A stretch of 64,000 nt of DNA from Sphingopyxis sp. (GTDB lineage: Bacteria > Pseudomonadota > Alphaproteobacteria > Sphingomonadales > Sphingomonadaceae). Both the position numbers and the translations under genes were made by a program. The notes below the pieces were generated by a model. It made no database searches. It was not told the DNA's origin and worked only from the letters and a program-made list of their open reading frames with translations. Below, one piece after another: positions 36,601 through 44,227 of the stretch (position 1 is the stretch's first letter; every line of letters begins with the position of its first letter). The DNA is taken from assembly GCA_017745175.1 (NCBI GenBank), contig JAGHZY010000002.1:44043-108042 (forward strand), written 5' to 3'.

Positions 36601-39600
36601 AAAGCAGGTCGCCCGCGCTCAACAGGCTGCCGGGTGCCGCGCTGATGCTGGTTCCCGCCGACGCGATCAGGCTGTCGCTCGTGCGGACCGTCGGCGCGGC
36701 GCCTTCGCGCGCGTCGTGCCGGATGTCGATCTGGTCGCCGGCGCTGATCGTCAGGACGCCATCGACGTCGAAGATGCCGTTCGACCGGCCATGGACGCCG
36801 ACCGAGCTGTCGGTCGTCAGCATGACGTCGCCCTGGCTCGCGATCGTGCCGCCGGCGGGGGCGATGAAGATGCCTGCAGGCGCGGTGTCGGTATCATTGT
36901 TCGTGGGAGCGGCCGAACCCCGCGCCTCGGCCTCGAGCCCGGCGAAGCGGATGTCGCCCGCGGCGCGCACTTCGATACGCCCCGCGACGTCGCCGTTTGC
37001 GGTGATGGTGGTGAAGCCGAGATCGATCGTGCCGGGGCCGGAGGCGCCCGCTGCCGTCTCGATCACCGCGTGGCCGCCGGCGGTGGTACCCGCGATGCCG
37101 GTCGTGCCGCCGGTTCCGCCGCCCTGACCGAGCCCGCCGACGCCGCCCGTTCCGGCGACGCCGTTTGCGGTGATGGCGACCGGGTCGCCGTTCGAACCGA
37201 TCGTTCCGCCGGCCGCGATCAGGCGGACGCCGCCGCCGTTGCCCGTGCCGCCATTCCCGCCGTTGCCGGCCTGATTGCCGGCGCCGAAAACGCTGTTGGC
37301 TCCGGCGCCGCCGTTGCCGCCGCGCCCGCTGCTGTCGAGAACTGCGCTGTCGCCCGTGACGAGGCCGATCGATACCGCGCCGCCGTCAGCGGCGGCAACC
37401 TCGATCGTGCCGCCCCGACCATTGCCGCCGTTGCCGCCCGAAGGCGCGACCGCGGGGAAGGAACCGAAGCTCAGCCCGCCTGTGCCGCCGTTGCCGCCGA
37501 CGCCGCCGGTGATGAAATTGGTTTCGACGACCGTCAGGTTCGCTCCCGCGCCTTCGGCGCGCATGCGCGAGGTGCCGCCGGTGCCGTTGCCGCCACTGCC
37601 GCCATTGCCGTCGCGTCCGTCGGCGCCATTGCCGCCGGCGCCCGTCGAATCGAGCCCGAGGGCGAGCTGTCCGGCATCGAAGCCGGTGACGATCGCCTGC
37701 GCGACGCCGCCGAAGCCGTCGCCGCCATTGCCGCCGACATTGTGCGCACCGCCATCGCCGCCGGTCCCGCGCGCGATGCTGCCGGCAAGGCCGACGCCGC
37801 TGATCGGCACCGCAAGTGCGACCGTTGCATTGCCGCCGCGGCCGTTCCCGCCGCGGCCGCCGACGCCGACGCCGGTCGCCGAACCGCTGCTGCTCGACAG
37901 GAAGCTGTTGCCGCCGGTGCCGCCGATGCCCGATGCGTTGGCGCCCAGCCCGGCGGCGGTCGTCGTGCCGCCGGTGACATTGACCCGCGCATCGCCGCCG
38001 AAGCCATCGCCGCCCGCACCGGGTGTGCCGGGCAGGCCACTGAAGCTCGACATATTGTTGAAGTTGCCGCCGGCGCCGCCCGAGCCCGTAGCGTTCGCGA
38101 TGATCGTGCTGGCGTCGACCACGGCCGATCCGCCGATGTTGATCGTCGCGGTGCCGCCGCGCCCGACGCCCCCGGTCCCGCCGGGGATGATGTTCAGCGG
38201 GTCATTGTCATTGCCGGTCGATCCGGTCCCGCCCTGGCCGTCGGCGCGCGCGATGATGTCGGCCGCGGTGATCGTGCCGCCGAGCAGGTCGATCGTCGCG
38301 GTGCCGCCGGTGCCGTTGCCCGACTGGTCGGCCACGATATTGCCGCTGGCGCTGACCGTCATGTCGCTGACGTCCACCGTACCCCCGCTCTGGGTAAAAC
38401 GTGCCGTGCCGCCCGTTCCGATGCTGCCGGCGGCATCGCCGCTGATGCCGTCCGCCGACAGCGCGGTCACGCCGCCCGACAGCGTTCCGCCCTCTATCTC
38501 GACGGTCATTGTGCCGCCGCGGCCGGTGCCGACCGTTTCGGCGGGCAGGATCGGAAAGGCTCCGAAATCGGACTGCGTTTGCCCGTTCGCCGACGCGGCA
38601 AGCTGTCCGTAGCTGATCCGGCTGGCGTCGGTCGGGTCGGCTTCGACCCGGATGAGGACCGAACCGCCAAGGCCCGCGGGGTTGCCCGCCCCCGATGTTG
38701 TCGCGCCGCCCGAGACGCCATCGGCGGACAGGTCGGCACCGACCGACAGGTTGATCGTCCCGGCATTGGCAATCAGCCGGATCGCCCCGCCGGTCGCCGT
38801 CGTGCCCGCCGCGCTGGCACCTGTCCTTGCGCTGGCGCTGAATTCGCTCGTCGCATCGAGCGTCGCGATCATCTGCCCGCCGTTTCGGGCGAACAGGTCG
38901 ATCGTGCCGCCCTGCGCGGTGCCCCCGGTGCCCGTCACATTGACCGTGCTGGCGCTGACGTCGATATTATAGGCGTCGGCCCGGATGGTGCCGCCATCGG
39001 CGAGGAAATCGATGTCGCCGCCGATCCCGTTGCCGGCGCTTTGCCTGACCGCATCGGAGACGCTGCCGCCCCTTGCTTCCGCCCTGAAACGCGCGCCGCT
39101 GCTGATCGTGCCGCCCGCGGTCGCGTTGACCGCGATCGTTCCGCCGGTACCCGTTCCGAAATTCTCGCCGGCGGGATTTCCGGCCGGGAAGGGCGTATCG
39201 GAATAGGGATTGCTGCCGACCGCGAACAGGTTGATCGCGCCGCTGCTGCTGACGGACGATCCGTTGGTGGCCGCCAGCGTCACATTGTTCGCGCGGGCGT
39301 TGCCCGACCGGCCGGTCGTCCCGCTGGGAGTGGTCGCGATGCCGGCAGCGGCGGATGCGTCGAGCGTGATATCGGTGAATTGCGCGTCGACGCCGCCGTC
39401 GATAGTCAGGCTGGCGGTTCCACCCAACGCGTCGCCGCCGGTCGTATTTTCCGCTGCGCTGGCGGTGCCGCCGGTGCCGACCGCAAAAACACCGATCGAA
39501 CCCAGCGCGATGGTCGAGGTCGCATCGGTGTTGATCCGTACCTCTGCGGTGCCGCCGGTTCCGTTGCCGCCATTCTGCGACAGGAAGGGGCCGACATCGC

Positions 39601-41455
39601 CGCCGCCCACGCCTTGGGCGCGAACGAAGCCTTGTGTCGCCGACAGAAAGGACCCGGGTCCGGTTACCTCGATGCGCGCGGTGCCGCCGGTGCCGTCGCC
39701 CGACCGGGTGGTGCCGACCCCCCCGATGCCCCGCGCGTCGATCGAGAGCAGCGCCGCCGGCCCGACCGCGCCACCGTTGGATACCGTCAGGCTCGCCATG
39801 CCGCCGGTCCCGCTGCCGTTGATGGCGGGCGGCCCGCTCACAAAGCTGTTGTCGCCGCGTCCGACCGCATTGATGAAGATATTGCCCGCCGTCAGCGAAC
39901 TGCCGGTGCCGCTGACCGTGATGCCGGCATTGCCGCCGCGCCCGTTGCCGGTGGCGCCGCCCGATCCCTCGTCGGAGGTGCCGTTCGCGTCCACCGTCAC
40001 GCCCGACGTAGTGACGCTGCCCCCGGTGACCGTCAGGCTTGCGGTTCCACCCTGGCTATCGCCGGTCACCGCGTCGGGGGTTCCCGTCGCCCGGATCGTC
40101 AGCGCCCCCGGGGCCGAGAGCGACCCGCCGGTCACATTGACCGCGGCGCTGCCCGGCAAGCCGCCGCGGCCGCCGGACTGGACCGTGAAGGTGCCGGTGG
40201 CGCCGCCCGACTGGCCCGCGCCGATATTGACCGCCGCGCTGGCATCGCCGGTAAAGATCCCATTGCCCTGCACAAAGAACTGGCCTTCCGACGACAGCGG
40301 CGAGGGCGAGCCAGGCAATGTCTGCGTCGGCGTCGCCACGAAGGCGGCGCTCGCGCGCGCGACCGTGTTGCTGCGGAACAGCGTATCGCCCGCGGTGATG
40401 TTCGCCGCGGTGGCGTTGGCCGGCGTCGCGGCGATTTCGCCGCCAACGATGTTATAGCCCGCCGACAGCCGCACCGCGCCGTCGGGATCGACCTGCGCCG
40501 ACAGCGCGTCGTCATAGCCGATTGCGCCGCTGACCAGCATCGTCACGGCGTCATTTTTCGGAATGGCGACCATATAGATGCGGCTCTGGTCGGTATCGCC
40601 CTGCTGGTGCGCGGGGCCGGTGGTGGTGCCCGTGTGCGTGATCGCATTGCCGCCTTCGGCGCCCACCGTCACATTGATGTCGAACAGGCCGCTGTTGATC
40701 CGGATGTCGGCCTGTTCGGCCGCGACATAGGCGACCGATCCGTCCACCCGGACCGCGCCCGCCTGCACGACGCGGGGGGCGACGAGCGCGACATAGGAGC
40801 CACCGGGGTTGCCGTTGTTCGCGTTGATCGCGCCGTTGACGGTAATCGCCGACGTACCCGCTGCGCCGCGAAAGCGGATCGTATTGCCGGGGCCGAGCAG
40901 GCCGCCAACGGTATCGATATTGTTGGCGGTGAGGACGAGGCTGCCGACGTTGATCACGCCGCTATTGCCGATCAGGATACCGCCGGCGTTATAGAACCAG
41001 ATGTTGCCGCCGCGCGGACCCGTGGTCGACCCCACATAGCTGTTGACCGTACCGTTGAGCCCGATCTGGTCGGTGATCGATGTGCCCGCCCCGTCGACGA
41101 AGCGGTTGAGGACGATATAGTCGGGTGCGTTGCCGACGAAGTTCAGCGTGTTGCCGGCCGGCAGAAAATCGATCACGCCGCCCGCCGGAGTATTCGCCGG
41201 CGTCCAGTCGACGATGCTTTGCGGCCCGGTGACGTTGACGGTCGTCGGATTCGCCCCCGTTCCGGCGGTCGTGCCCGCGGGCAGGGTGGTGATCGTACCC
41301 GATCCCGCGACCTGCGCCAGTGCGGGACCGCCGTAGGCCAGCGCGACCATGCCGGCGGCTATGGCGCAACTGGTCAACAGGCGCCGCTTGCCCTTGTGGG
41401 TCGGCGAAGCGGTGGCGGTAGCACGCATGGCGGTCGTCCTCGAAGCAAAAGTCAT
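33620..41455 (-). CDS. Large TpsA exoprotein, filamentous haemagglutinin N-terminal domain
   Basis: This 2611-residue protein is predicted to be exported by the two-partner route. An extended signal peptide (basic KGKRR, hydrophobic run, ALAQ near residue 48) precedes a TPS secretion domain (about 50-300) with DFLPAGNTLNFVG and FYNAGGILIGNSGVINVGSL. The body is Gly/Ala/Ser/Thr/Asn-rich parallel-beta-helix-type sequence. A very Gly-rich GGNGG block lies near residues 1080-1460, and the tail ends DDLWTPPAQ. No toxin domain is recognised. The ATG at 41455 lies 2 bp after the tpsB stop; sequence further upstream in frame is tpsB antiphase. It is probably a surface adhesin or biofilm protein. Confidence 0.88.
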   Translation of the reverse strand: MTFASRTTAMRATATASPTHKGKRRLLTSCAIAAGMVALAYGGPALAQVAGSGTITTLPAGTTAGTGANPTTVNVTGPQSIVDWTPANTPAGGVIDFLPAGNTLNFVGNAPDYIVLNRFVDGAGTSITDQIGLNGTVNSYVGSTTGPRGGNIWFYNAGGILIGNSGVINVGSLVLTANNIDTVGGLLGPGNTIRFRGAAGTSAITVNGAINANNGNPGGSYVALVAPRVVQAGAVRVDGSVAYVAAEQADIRINSGLFDINVTVGAEGGNAITHTGTTTGPAHQQGDTDQSRIYMVAIPKNDAVTMLVSGAIGYDDALSAQVDPDGAVRLSAGYNIVGGEIAATPANATAANITAGDTLFRSNTVARASAAFVATPTQTLPGSPSPLSSEGQFFVQGNGIFTGDASAAVNIGAGQSGGATGTFTVQSGGRGGLPGSAAVNVTGGSLSAPGALTIRATGTPDAVTGDSQGGTASLTVTGGSVTTSGVTVDANGTSDEGSGGATGNGRGGNAGITVSGTGSSLTAGNIFINAVGRGDNSFVSGPPAINGSGTGGMASLTVSNGGAVGPAALLSIDARGIGGVGTTRSGDGTGGTARIEVTGPGSFLSATQGFVRAQGVGGGDVGPFLSQNGGNGTGGTAEVRINTDATSTIALGSIGVFAVGTGGTASAAENTTGGDALGGTASLTIDGGVDAQFTDITLDASAAAGIATTPSGTTGRSGNARANNVTLAATNGSSVSSSGAINLFAVGSNPYSDTPFPAGNPAGENFGTGTGGTIAVNATAGGTISSGARFRAEARGGSVSDAVRQSAGNGIGGDIDFLADGGTIRADAYNIDVSASTVNVTGTGGTAQGGTIDLFARNGGQMIATLDATSEFSASARTGASAAGTTATGGAIRLIANAGTINLSVGADLSADGVSGGATTSGAGNPAGLGGSVLIRVEADPTDASRISYGQLAASANGQTQSDFGAFPILPAETVGTGRGGTMTVEIEGGTLSGGVTALSADGISGDAAGSIGTGGTARFTQSGGTVDVSDMTVSASGNIVADQSGNGTGGTATIDLLGGTITAADIIARADGQGGTGSTGNDNDPLNIIPGGTGGVGRGGTATINIGGSAVVDASTIIANATGSGGAGGNFNNMSSFSGLPGTPGAGGDGFGGDARVNVTGGTTTAAGLGANASGIGGTGGNSFLSSSSGSATGVGVGGRGGNGRGGNATVALAVPISGVGLAGSIARGTGGDGGAHNVGGNGGDGFGGVAQAIVTGFDAGQLALGLDSTGAGGNGADGRDGNGGSGGNGTGGTSRMRAEGAGANLTVVETNFITGGVGGNGGTGGLSFGSFPAVAPSGGNGGNGRGGTIEVAAADGGAVSIGLVTGDSAVLDSSGRGGNGGAGANSVFGAGNQAGNGGNGGTGNGGGVRLIAAGGTIGSNGDPVAITANGVAGTGGVGGLGQGGGTGGTTGIAGTTAGGHAVIETAAGASGPGTIDLGFTTITANGDVAGRIEVRAAGDIRFAGLEAEARGSAAPTNNDTDTAPAGIFIAPAGGTIASQGDVMLTTDSSVGVHGRSNGIFDVDGVLTISAGDQIDIRHDAREGAAPTVRTSDSLIASAGTSISAAPGSLLSAGDLLSLSATGPTATIGVDRLAGNNIVLSSAGAASAEHAEAAGDFIVTAGSFRTGLNSIITGGNIVVTSPGAVDLGNSTAGGLVQVSGQSIIFNNIDAGLSISLSADGTAPGAEGIRGGSLNAGEDINLFANSIALTGNVTGAASFFAFGTGGAVSVNNADVDGTISVFSAADLTGTFVAGGDVFLNSDADITASARANGGYIDRNGVATQGNLFVDAGGDVTLTDSSAARMFGVNSGGGATITDATAGEDMLVLAATTASLTGVSVGDDLTVQAVGGITADDVSTTGAGADTHILGYSVGSSGGIFTIGVGEGTSGTDGADLVMASSTGAIGAAALSAGDDILLGAAGSIGLNGATTLGLGTTGGDSSIRTQGGATTLAGLDAFSDVIVNAAGLANLTGTVAAGRDATINAQGVALVTLTNPGGFAPPTLSADGNVVVDSSAGITGGGLRAGGDMALTAGAAIAVTEITGNSLALSGTAGIAADRVRSNGFDFDDTISLSSSNGDIRIGDLSASAPIDASANAIRIESGGSLRFTTLTTDVGDAYVRGVFSIENGNIAGTADFATTAEAMNITNLTAANAILLNSTGEINLDTVTVAGNLDVTVLTPGISGASLGITGAVTGQSISLTSANINIAATGRVGTAGTTQQLSIRSNNNGNQTFVGGTGTRNGYHIDAGELTRVYGTQIEIFAPEVQAAGSTSVGSAAPPDVVVDSFTMTGGAPGSNLGANGALTIRTPGKMRVIGNVQLTGLTDVNALNLIANDALEVILGQGSVRLTGANNAPGGQLNMESDDIIVATQAAIAAVGAATSIDAIDARLGENDGVVLDEGALFARGIRADVSGGFYVQNSGAGTDFAQRRGLTFGAGGLDVLTNGPSRIVVNGVQLGPNGQITGLDALRLLTIAGSAPAVGTYDRRSTFNGCFIASPAACTTADFENSFPVQDVIEEEVKGDEDGGRDGNNLPQPLITMRDIDPMTGEPLLDDPVTGAGNDDLWTPPAQ
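37080..38220 (-). repeat. Gly-Gly-Asn repeat block inside tpsA
   Basis: About 380 codons of tpsA are dominated by GGxGG units (GGNGGAGAN, GGSGGNGTGGT, GGVGGNGGTGG). At DNA level they give dense GCCGCC-GTT-type repeats. They resemble mycobacterial PGRS sequence only by composition. The repeats are degenerate and keep the open frame, and are likely to be beta-helix turns. Such tracts favour replication slippage. Confidence 0.7.
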
Positions 41456-41457
41456 GG

Positions 41458-43281
41458 TCAGCGCGCCCTCACGCCGAATTGGGTGGTCAGCGACACGAGC
41501 AGCCGCGGATCGGGTTTTTCGGTGAGGAAGCCGCCGCGATTGAGCGGTACCGCGAGCGTCATGTCGAGCCGCGCCAGATCGCCGTAAGCGACGCGCACGC
41601 CGCCGCCGGCCGAATAGAGCTTTTGCGGATCGAGCCCGTCGAAGGCCGTGTCCTTGTTCCACACCCACGCCGCGTCGAAGAAGGCGAAGGGCTGGAATGC
41701 GAAACTCTCGGTATTGGCGGGGACGAACGAGCCGTAACGCGCCTCCAGCGTGACCGCGACGCCGCTGTCGCCGATGATCGTGCCCGGATCGAAGCCGCGC
41801 CCGACAGTGAAATTGCCGCCCGAAAATTCCTCATAGGCGAGCAGCGGGTCGTTCGACCATTGCGCGCGCGGCGCCGCCGACAGGGTGAAGAGCTTCGCGG
41901 GCCGCCATTCGGCGAGCGCGTTGGCGCGGACGAGAAAGGCGTCGGGTTTGCCCTCGACGCGCGTCAGCGGCACCGCACCCGGCAGGAAACAGGCCGCGCC
42001 GCCGGGGCCGCAATCGTCGCTGGCGCCAAGGAAGTCGACGCCCTTCCGTGCTTCAAACGAAGTGGCGAGCGACCAGCGCGGCTCGCTCGGGCTGTAGCCG
42101 CCGCGGCCGGCGACCGACGCGGGGTCCACCCAACTCGCGTCGGCGCGCAGGTTGAAGACACGCAGCCGGTCCTCGTTGATCGGCACGCCGGTCAGGCTGA
42201 TGTCCTGATCGATGAAATCGAGCCCGCCGCCGACCGTCAGACGCCGCGCCTGTGTCAACACGAGCGGGTAGGCGGTGTAGAGGCTCACGATCTGGGTATT
42301 CGACCTGACCGGAAAGCCCGTGATGTCGGGGCGCGTCCAGGCATAGGTATAGCTCGCGCCGAAACGCAGTCCTTCGCCGCCGACGCGGAATTCGTGGCCG
42401 ACTTGCACGACCTTCTGCTCGTCGAAATCGGGGGTCGCGTAGAAACTGACCGTGGTGACGTCGCCCATGCCGGTCAGACCCGCAAGGCGCGCGCGCATGT
42501 TGCCGCCCCAGCGTCCGACGTCGCGCGAACCGAAATTCTGCGCGTTGAAGTCGAAGGTGAAGGGGGTACGCGTGACGGTGACTTCGCCGACGACTTCGCC
42601 GGGAACGGCCCCCGGGCGCAGCGTCAGCCGTGCGTCCATGCCGGGAATGTCGCGCGCGAGCAGCAGATAGCGCTCGGCATCGACGATGTTGAACACCGAC
42701 TGGTCGTCGAGGCGCGAGAGATAGCGCTGGAGCAGCCGTTCATTGGTGCCGGCATCGCCGCGCACCTCGATGCGCGACATGCGCGCCGACAGGATGTCGA
42801 GCCGTACTACGCCGTCGCCGATCGTTTGCGGCGGCACGCGCACCGCAGCCAGATAGCCCCGGCCGCGCAGGATTGTCGCCGCCCGGTCGCGAATGTCGCA
42901 CACCGCCGAAATCGGCAGTTCCTGTCCGACGCGGTCGGACCAGCTGGGCGCGAGTATCGCATTGTCGATGCCCTCGACGCTCGAAAATTCGACCGCGCGC
43001 AGCGTGAAACGGACATTGGCGAATTCGGGGCTGGCAAGCGGGCAGGGAGCGCGCTCGATGCTGTCGTCGACCGCGACGACCTGTTCGCCGGGCTGTGCTG
43101 CAGGGGGCAGCGCGGGCCGCTGGATTTCCTCGCGCGTCGGAATCTGCGGCGTTGCCTGCGCCCACAGCGCGGCGGGCAGCGATGCGGCGATCAGTGCCAC
43201 AGAACCGGCCAGCGAGTGGCCGATCGCGGCGCGTTTGGACCGCACGGTCGCAATATTCCTCATATCCCCCGACACGGCCAT
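41458..43281 (-). CDS. TpsB outer-membrane transporter, ShlB/FhaC/HecB family
   Basis: This 607-residue Omp85-superfamily transporter for the adjacent TpsA begins with a signal peptide ending AALWAQ. Two POTRA domains (about residues 75-230) contain LRAVEFSSVEGI and RGYLAAVRVPPQTI. A 16-strand barrel follows, with the conserved GRGFDPGTI lid-lock motif (VGRGFDPGTIIGDSG) and a C-terminal aromatic-poor strand ending FGVRAR. The ATG at 43281 is chosen; a GTG six bases upstream is also possible. It ends 2 bp before tpsA, so the two are surely cotranscribed. Confidence 0.9.
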   Translation of the reverse strand: MAVSGDMRNIATVRSKRAAIGHSLAGSVALIAASLPAALWAQATPQIPTREEIQRPALPPAAQPGEQVVAVDDSIERAPCPLASPEFANVRFTLRAVEFSSVEGIDNAILAPSWSDRVGQELPISAVCDIRDRAATILRGRGYLAAVRVPPQTIGDGVVRLDILSARMSRIEVRGDAGTNERLLQRYLSRLDDQSVFNIVDAERYLLLARDIPGMDARLTLRPGAVPGEVVGEVTVTRTPFTFDFNAQNFGSRDVGRWGGNMRARLAGLTGMGDVTTVSFYATPDFDEQKVVQVGHEFRVGGEGLRFGASYTYAWTRPDITGFPVRSNTQIVSLYTAYPLVLTQARRLTVGGGLDFIDQDISLTGVPINEDRLRVFNLRADASWVDPASVAGRGGYSPSEPRWSLATSFEARKGVDFLGASDDCGPGGAACFLPGAVPLTRVEGKPDAFLVRANALAEWRPAKLFTLSAAPRAQWSNDPLLAYEEFSGGNFTVGRGFDPGTIIGDSGVAVTLEARYGSFVPANTESFAFQPFAFFDAAWVWNKDTAFDGLDPQKLYSAGGGVRVAYGDLARLDMTLAVPLNRGGFLTEKPDPRLLVSLTTQFGVRAR

Positions 43282-43465
43282 TACCACCCCTTGTGTACGG
43301 GCGCGCCGCTACAGTTGCGGTACGCCAATTCAACCGGCCCTGCCGCGAAGCGGCAGCGCAAATTTCGACCCAAGGAAATGTTCCGTCATGCGACCTGCGG
43401 AATTTCCTCGGATAAATATCAGAGGGACAAGGCGGCCACAATGATTACCGCCCCGTCCACCATCT

Positions 43466-44227
43466 TCATCGCGCCTCGGATTCGGACATCGTATCGACGA
43501 GGCGATTGAGCTGCGGCGAGCAGCCCTTCGCCATCAGCATGTCGACCGATCCCTCGACCGTGTCGGGCGCATTTTCGACGGCGGCGAAGCGCACCGTCAC
43601 CGGCTTCGCGAGGCCGCCGCCCGACAGGCGATAATCGGCGCCATATTGCACGGGCAGCACGTCGGTCGGCCATTTGCGGAAATTGGCGCCGTCGACGATC
43701 GCAACGGTCGCCTTCTTGCCGGCGCTTTCGATCTCGAGCGCGGTGTCGCCTTCCATGTTCGGACGCCACAACATCAGCACTGCCGGGTCGAGCACGCAGA
43801 AGGTACCGGCATCGCGATAGTCGAGCAGCCACAGATTGGGCGCACGCAGGTCGGCCGGCGACGGCGTCACAGGATCGCCGCGCGAGAAACCGCCGCGCGA
43901 CCGCATCGTCGGGCCCTTGGCGAGCATCCGTGTGACGTTGCCGCCGAGCGATTGGCTCGCCTGCACGGTACCGGTGGCGCCGAAGGTGCCGGGGCCGGAC
44001 AGGGTGCGTGTCTTGCCTGATTGCATCAGCACGACCTTGTCGCCCGCGACGAGCGTCAGCTTGTCAGTTGCCTTGAGCCGCGCCCCCGTCGGATATTTTG
44101 CCGCCGAGGGACCGGTCGAACGGACGACCATCGATTGCGCGGCGGCAGCGGTGACGAGGGTCGTCGCCAATATGGCAGCCGCGGCGGAAAGGCCGAGGCG
44201 GCGCATCCGGAATTCAGGAAAGGACAT
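43466..44227 (-). CDS. Secreted FecR-like domain protein
   Basis: This 253-residue protein has a signal sequence (RRLGLSAAAAILATTLVTAAAAQ). A FecR-type beta region follows, seen as LKATDKLTLVAGDKVVLMQSGKTRTLSGPGTF, then a C-terminal domain with one Cys near the end. No sigma factor or anti-sigma helix is attached, so this is not a classical FecR regulator. Free FecR domains occur as periplasmic partners of sensory proteins. It overlaps the end of the cyclase gene by 14 bp; 184 bp separate it from tpsB. The domain call is tentative. Confidence 0.6.
   Translation of the reverse strand: MSFPEFRMRRLGLSAAAAILATTLVTAAAAQSMVVRSTGPSAAKYPTGARLKATDKLTLVAGDKVVLMQSGKTRTLSGPGTFGATGTVQASQSLGGNVTRMLAKGPTMRSRGGFSRGDPVTPSPADLRAPNLWLLDYRDAGTFCVLDPAVLMLWRPNMEGDTALEIESAGKKATVAIVDGANFRKWPTDVLPVQYGADYRLSGGGLAKPVTVRFAAVENAPDTVEGSVDMLMAKGCSPQLNRLVDTMSESEAR

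Noticed and set aside
37080..38220. CRISPR-like or tandem-repeat array
   Set aside because: The GCC/GTT-rich units are irregular in length, have no spacers, and keep one open frame. They are coding repeats of tpsA.
35498..41587. A plus-strand open frame of 2029 codons
   Set aside because: It lies wholly antisense to the tpsB-tpsA genes, which have signal peptides and family motifs. Its product is Arg/Ala/Asp-rich with no domain. Long antisense frames are common in GC-rich repeat genes.
41456..41668. In-frame upstream extension of tpsA
   Set aside because: It is Arg-rich out-of-frame tpsB sequence. The ATG at 41455 starts an extended signal peptide.
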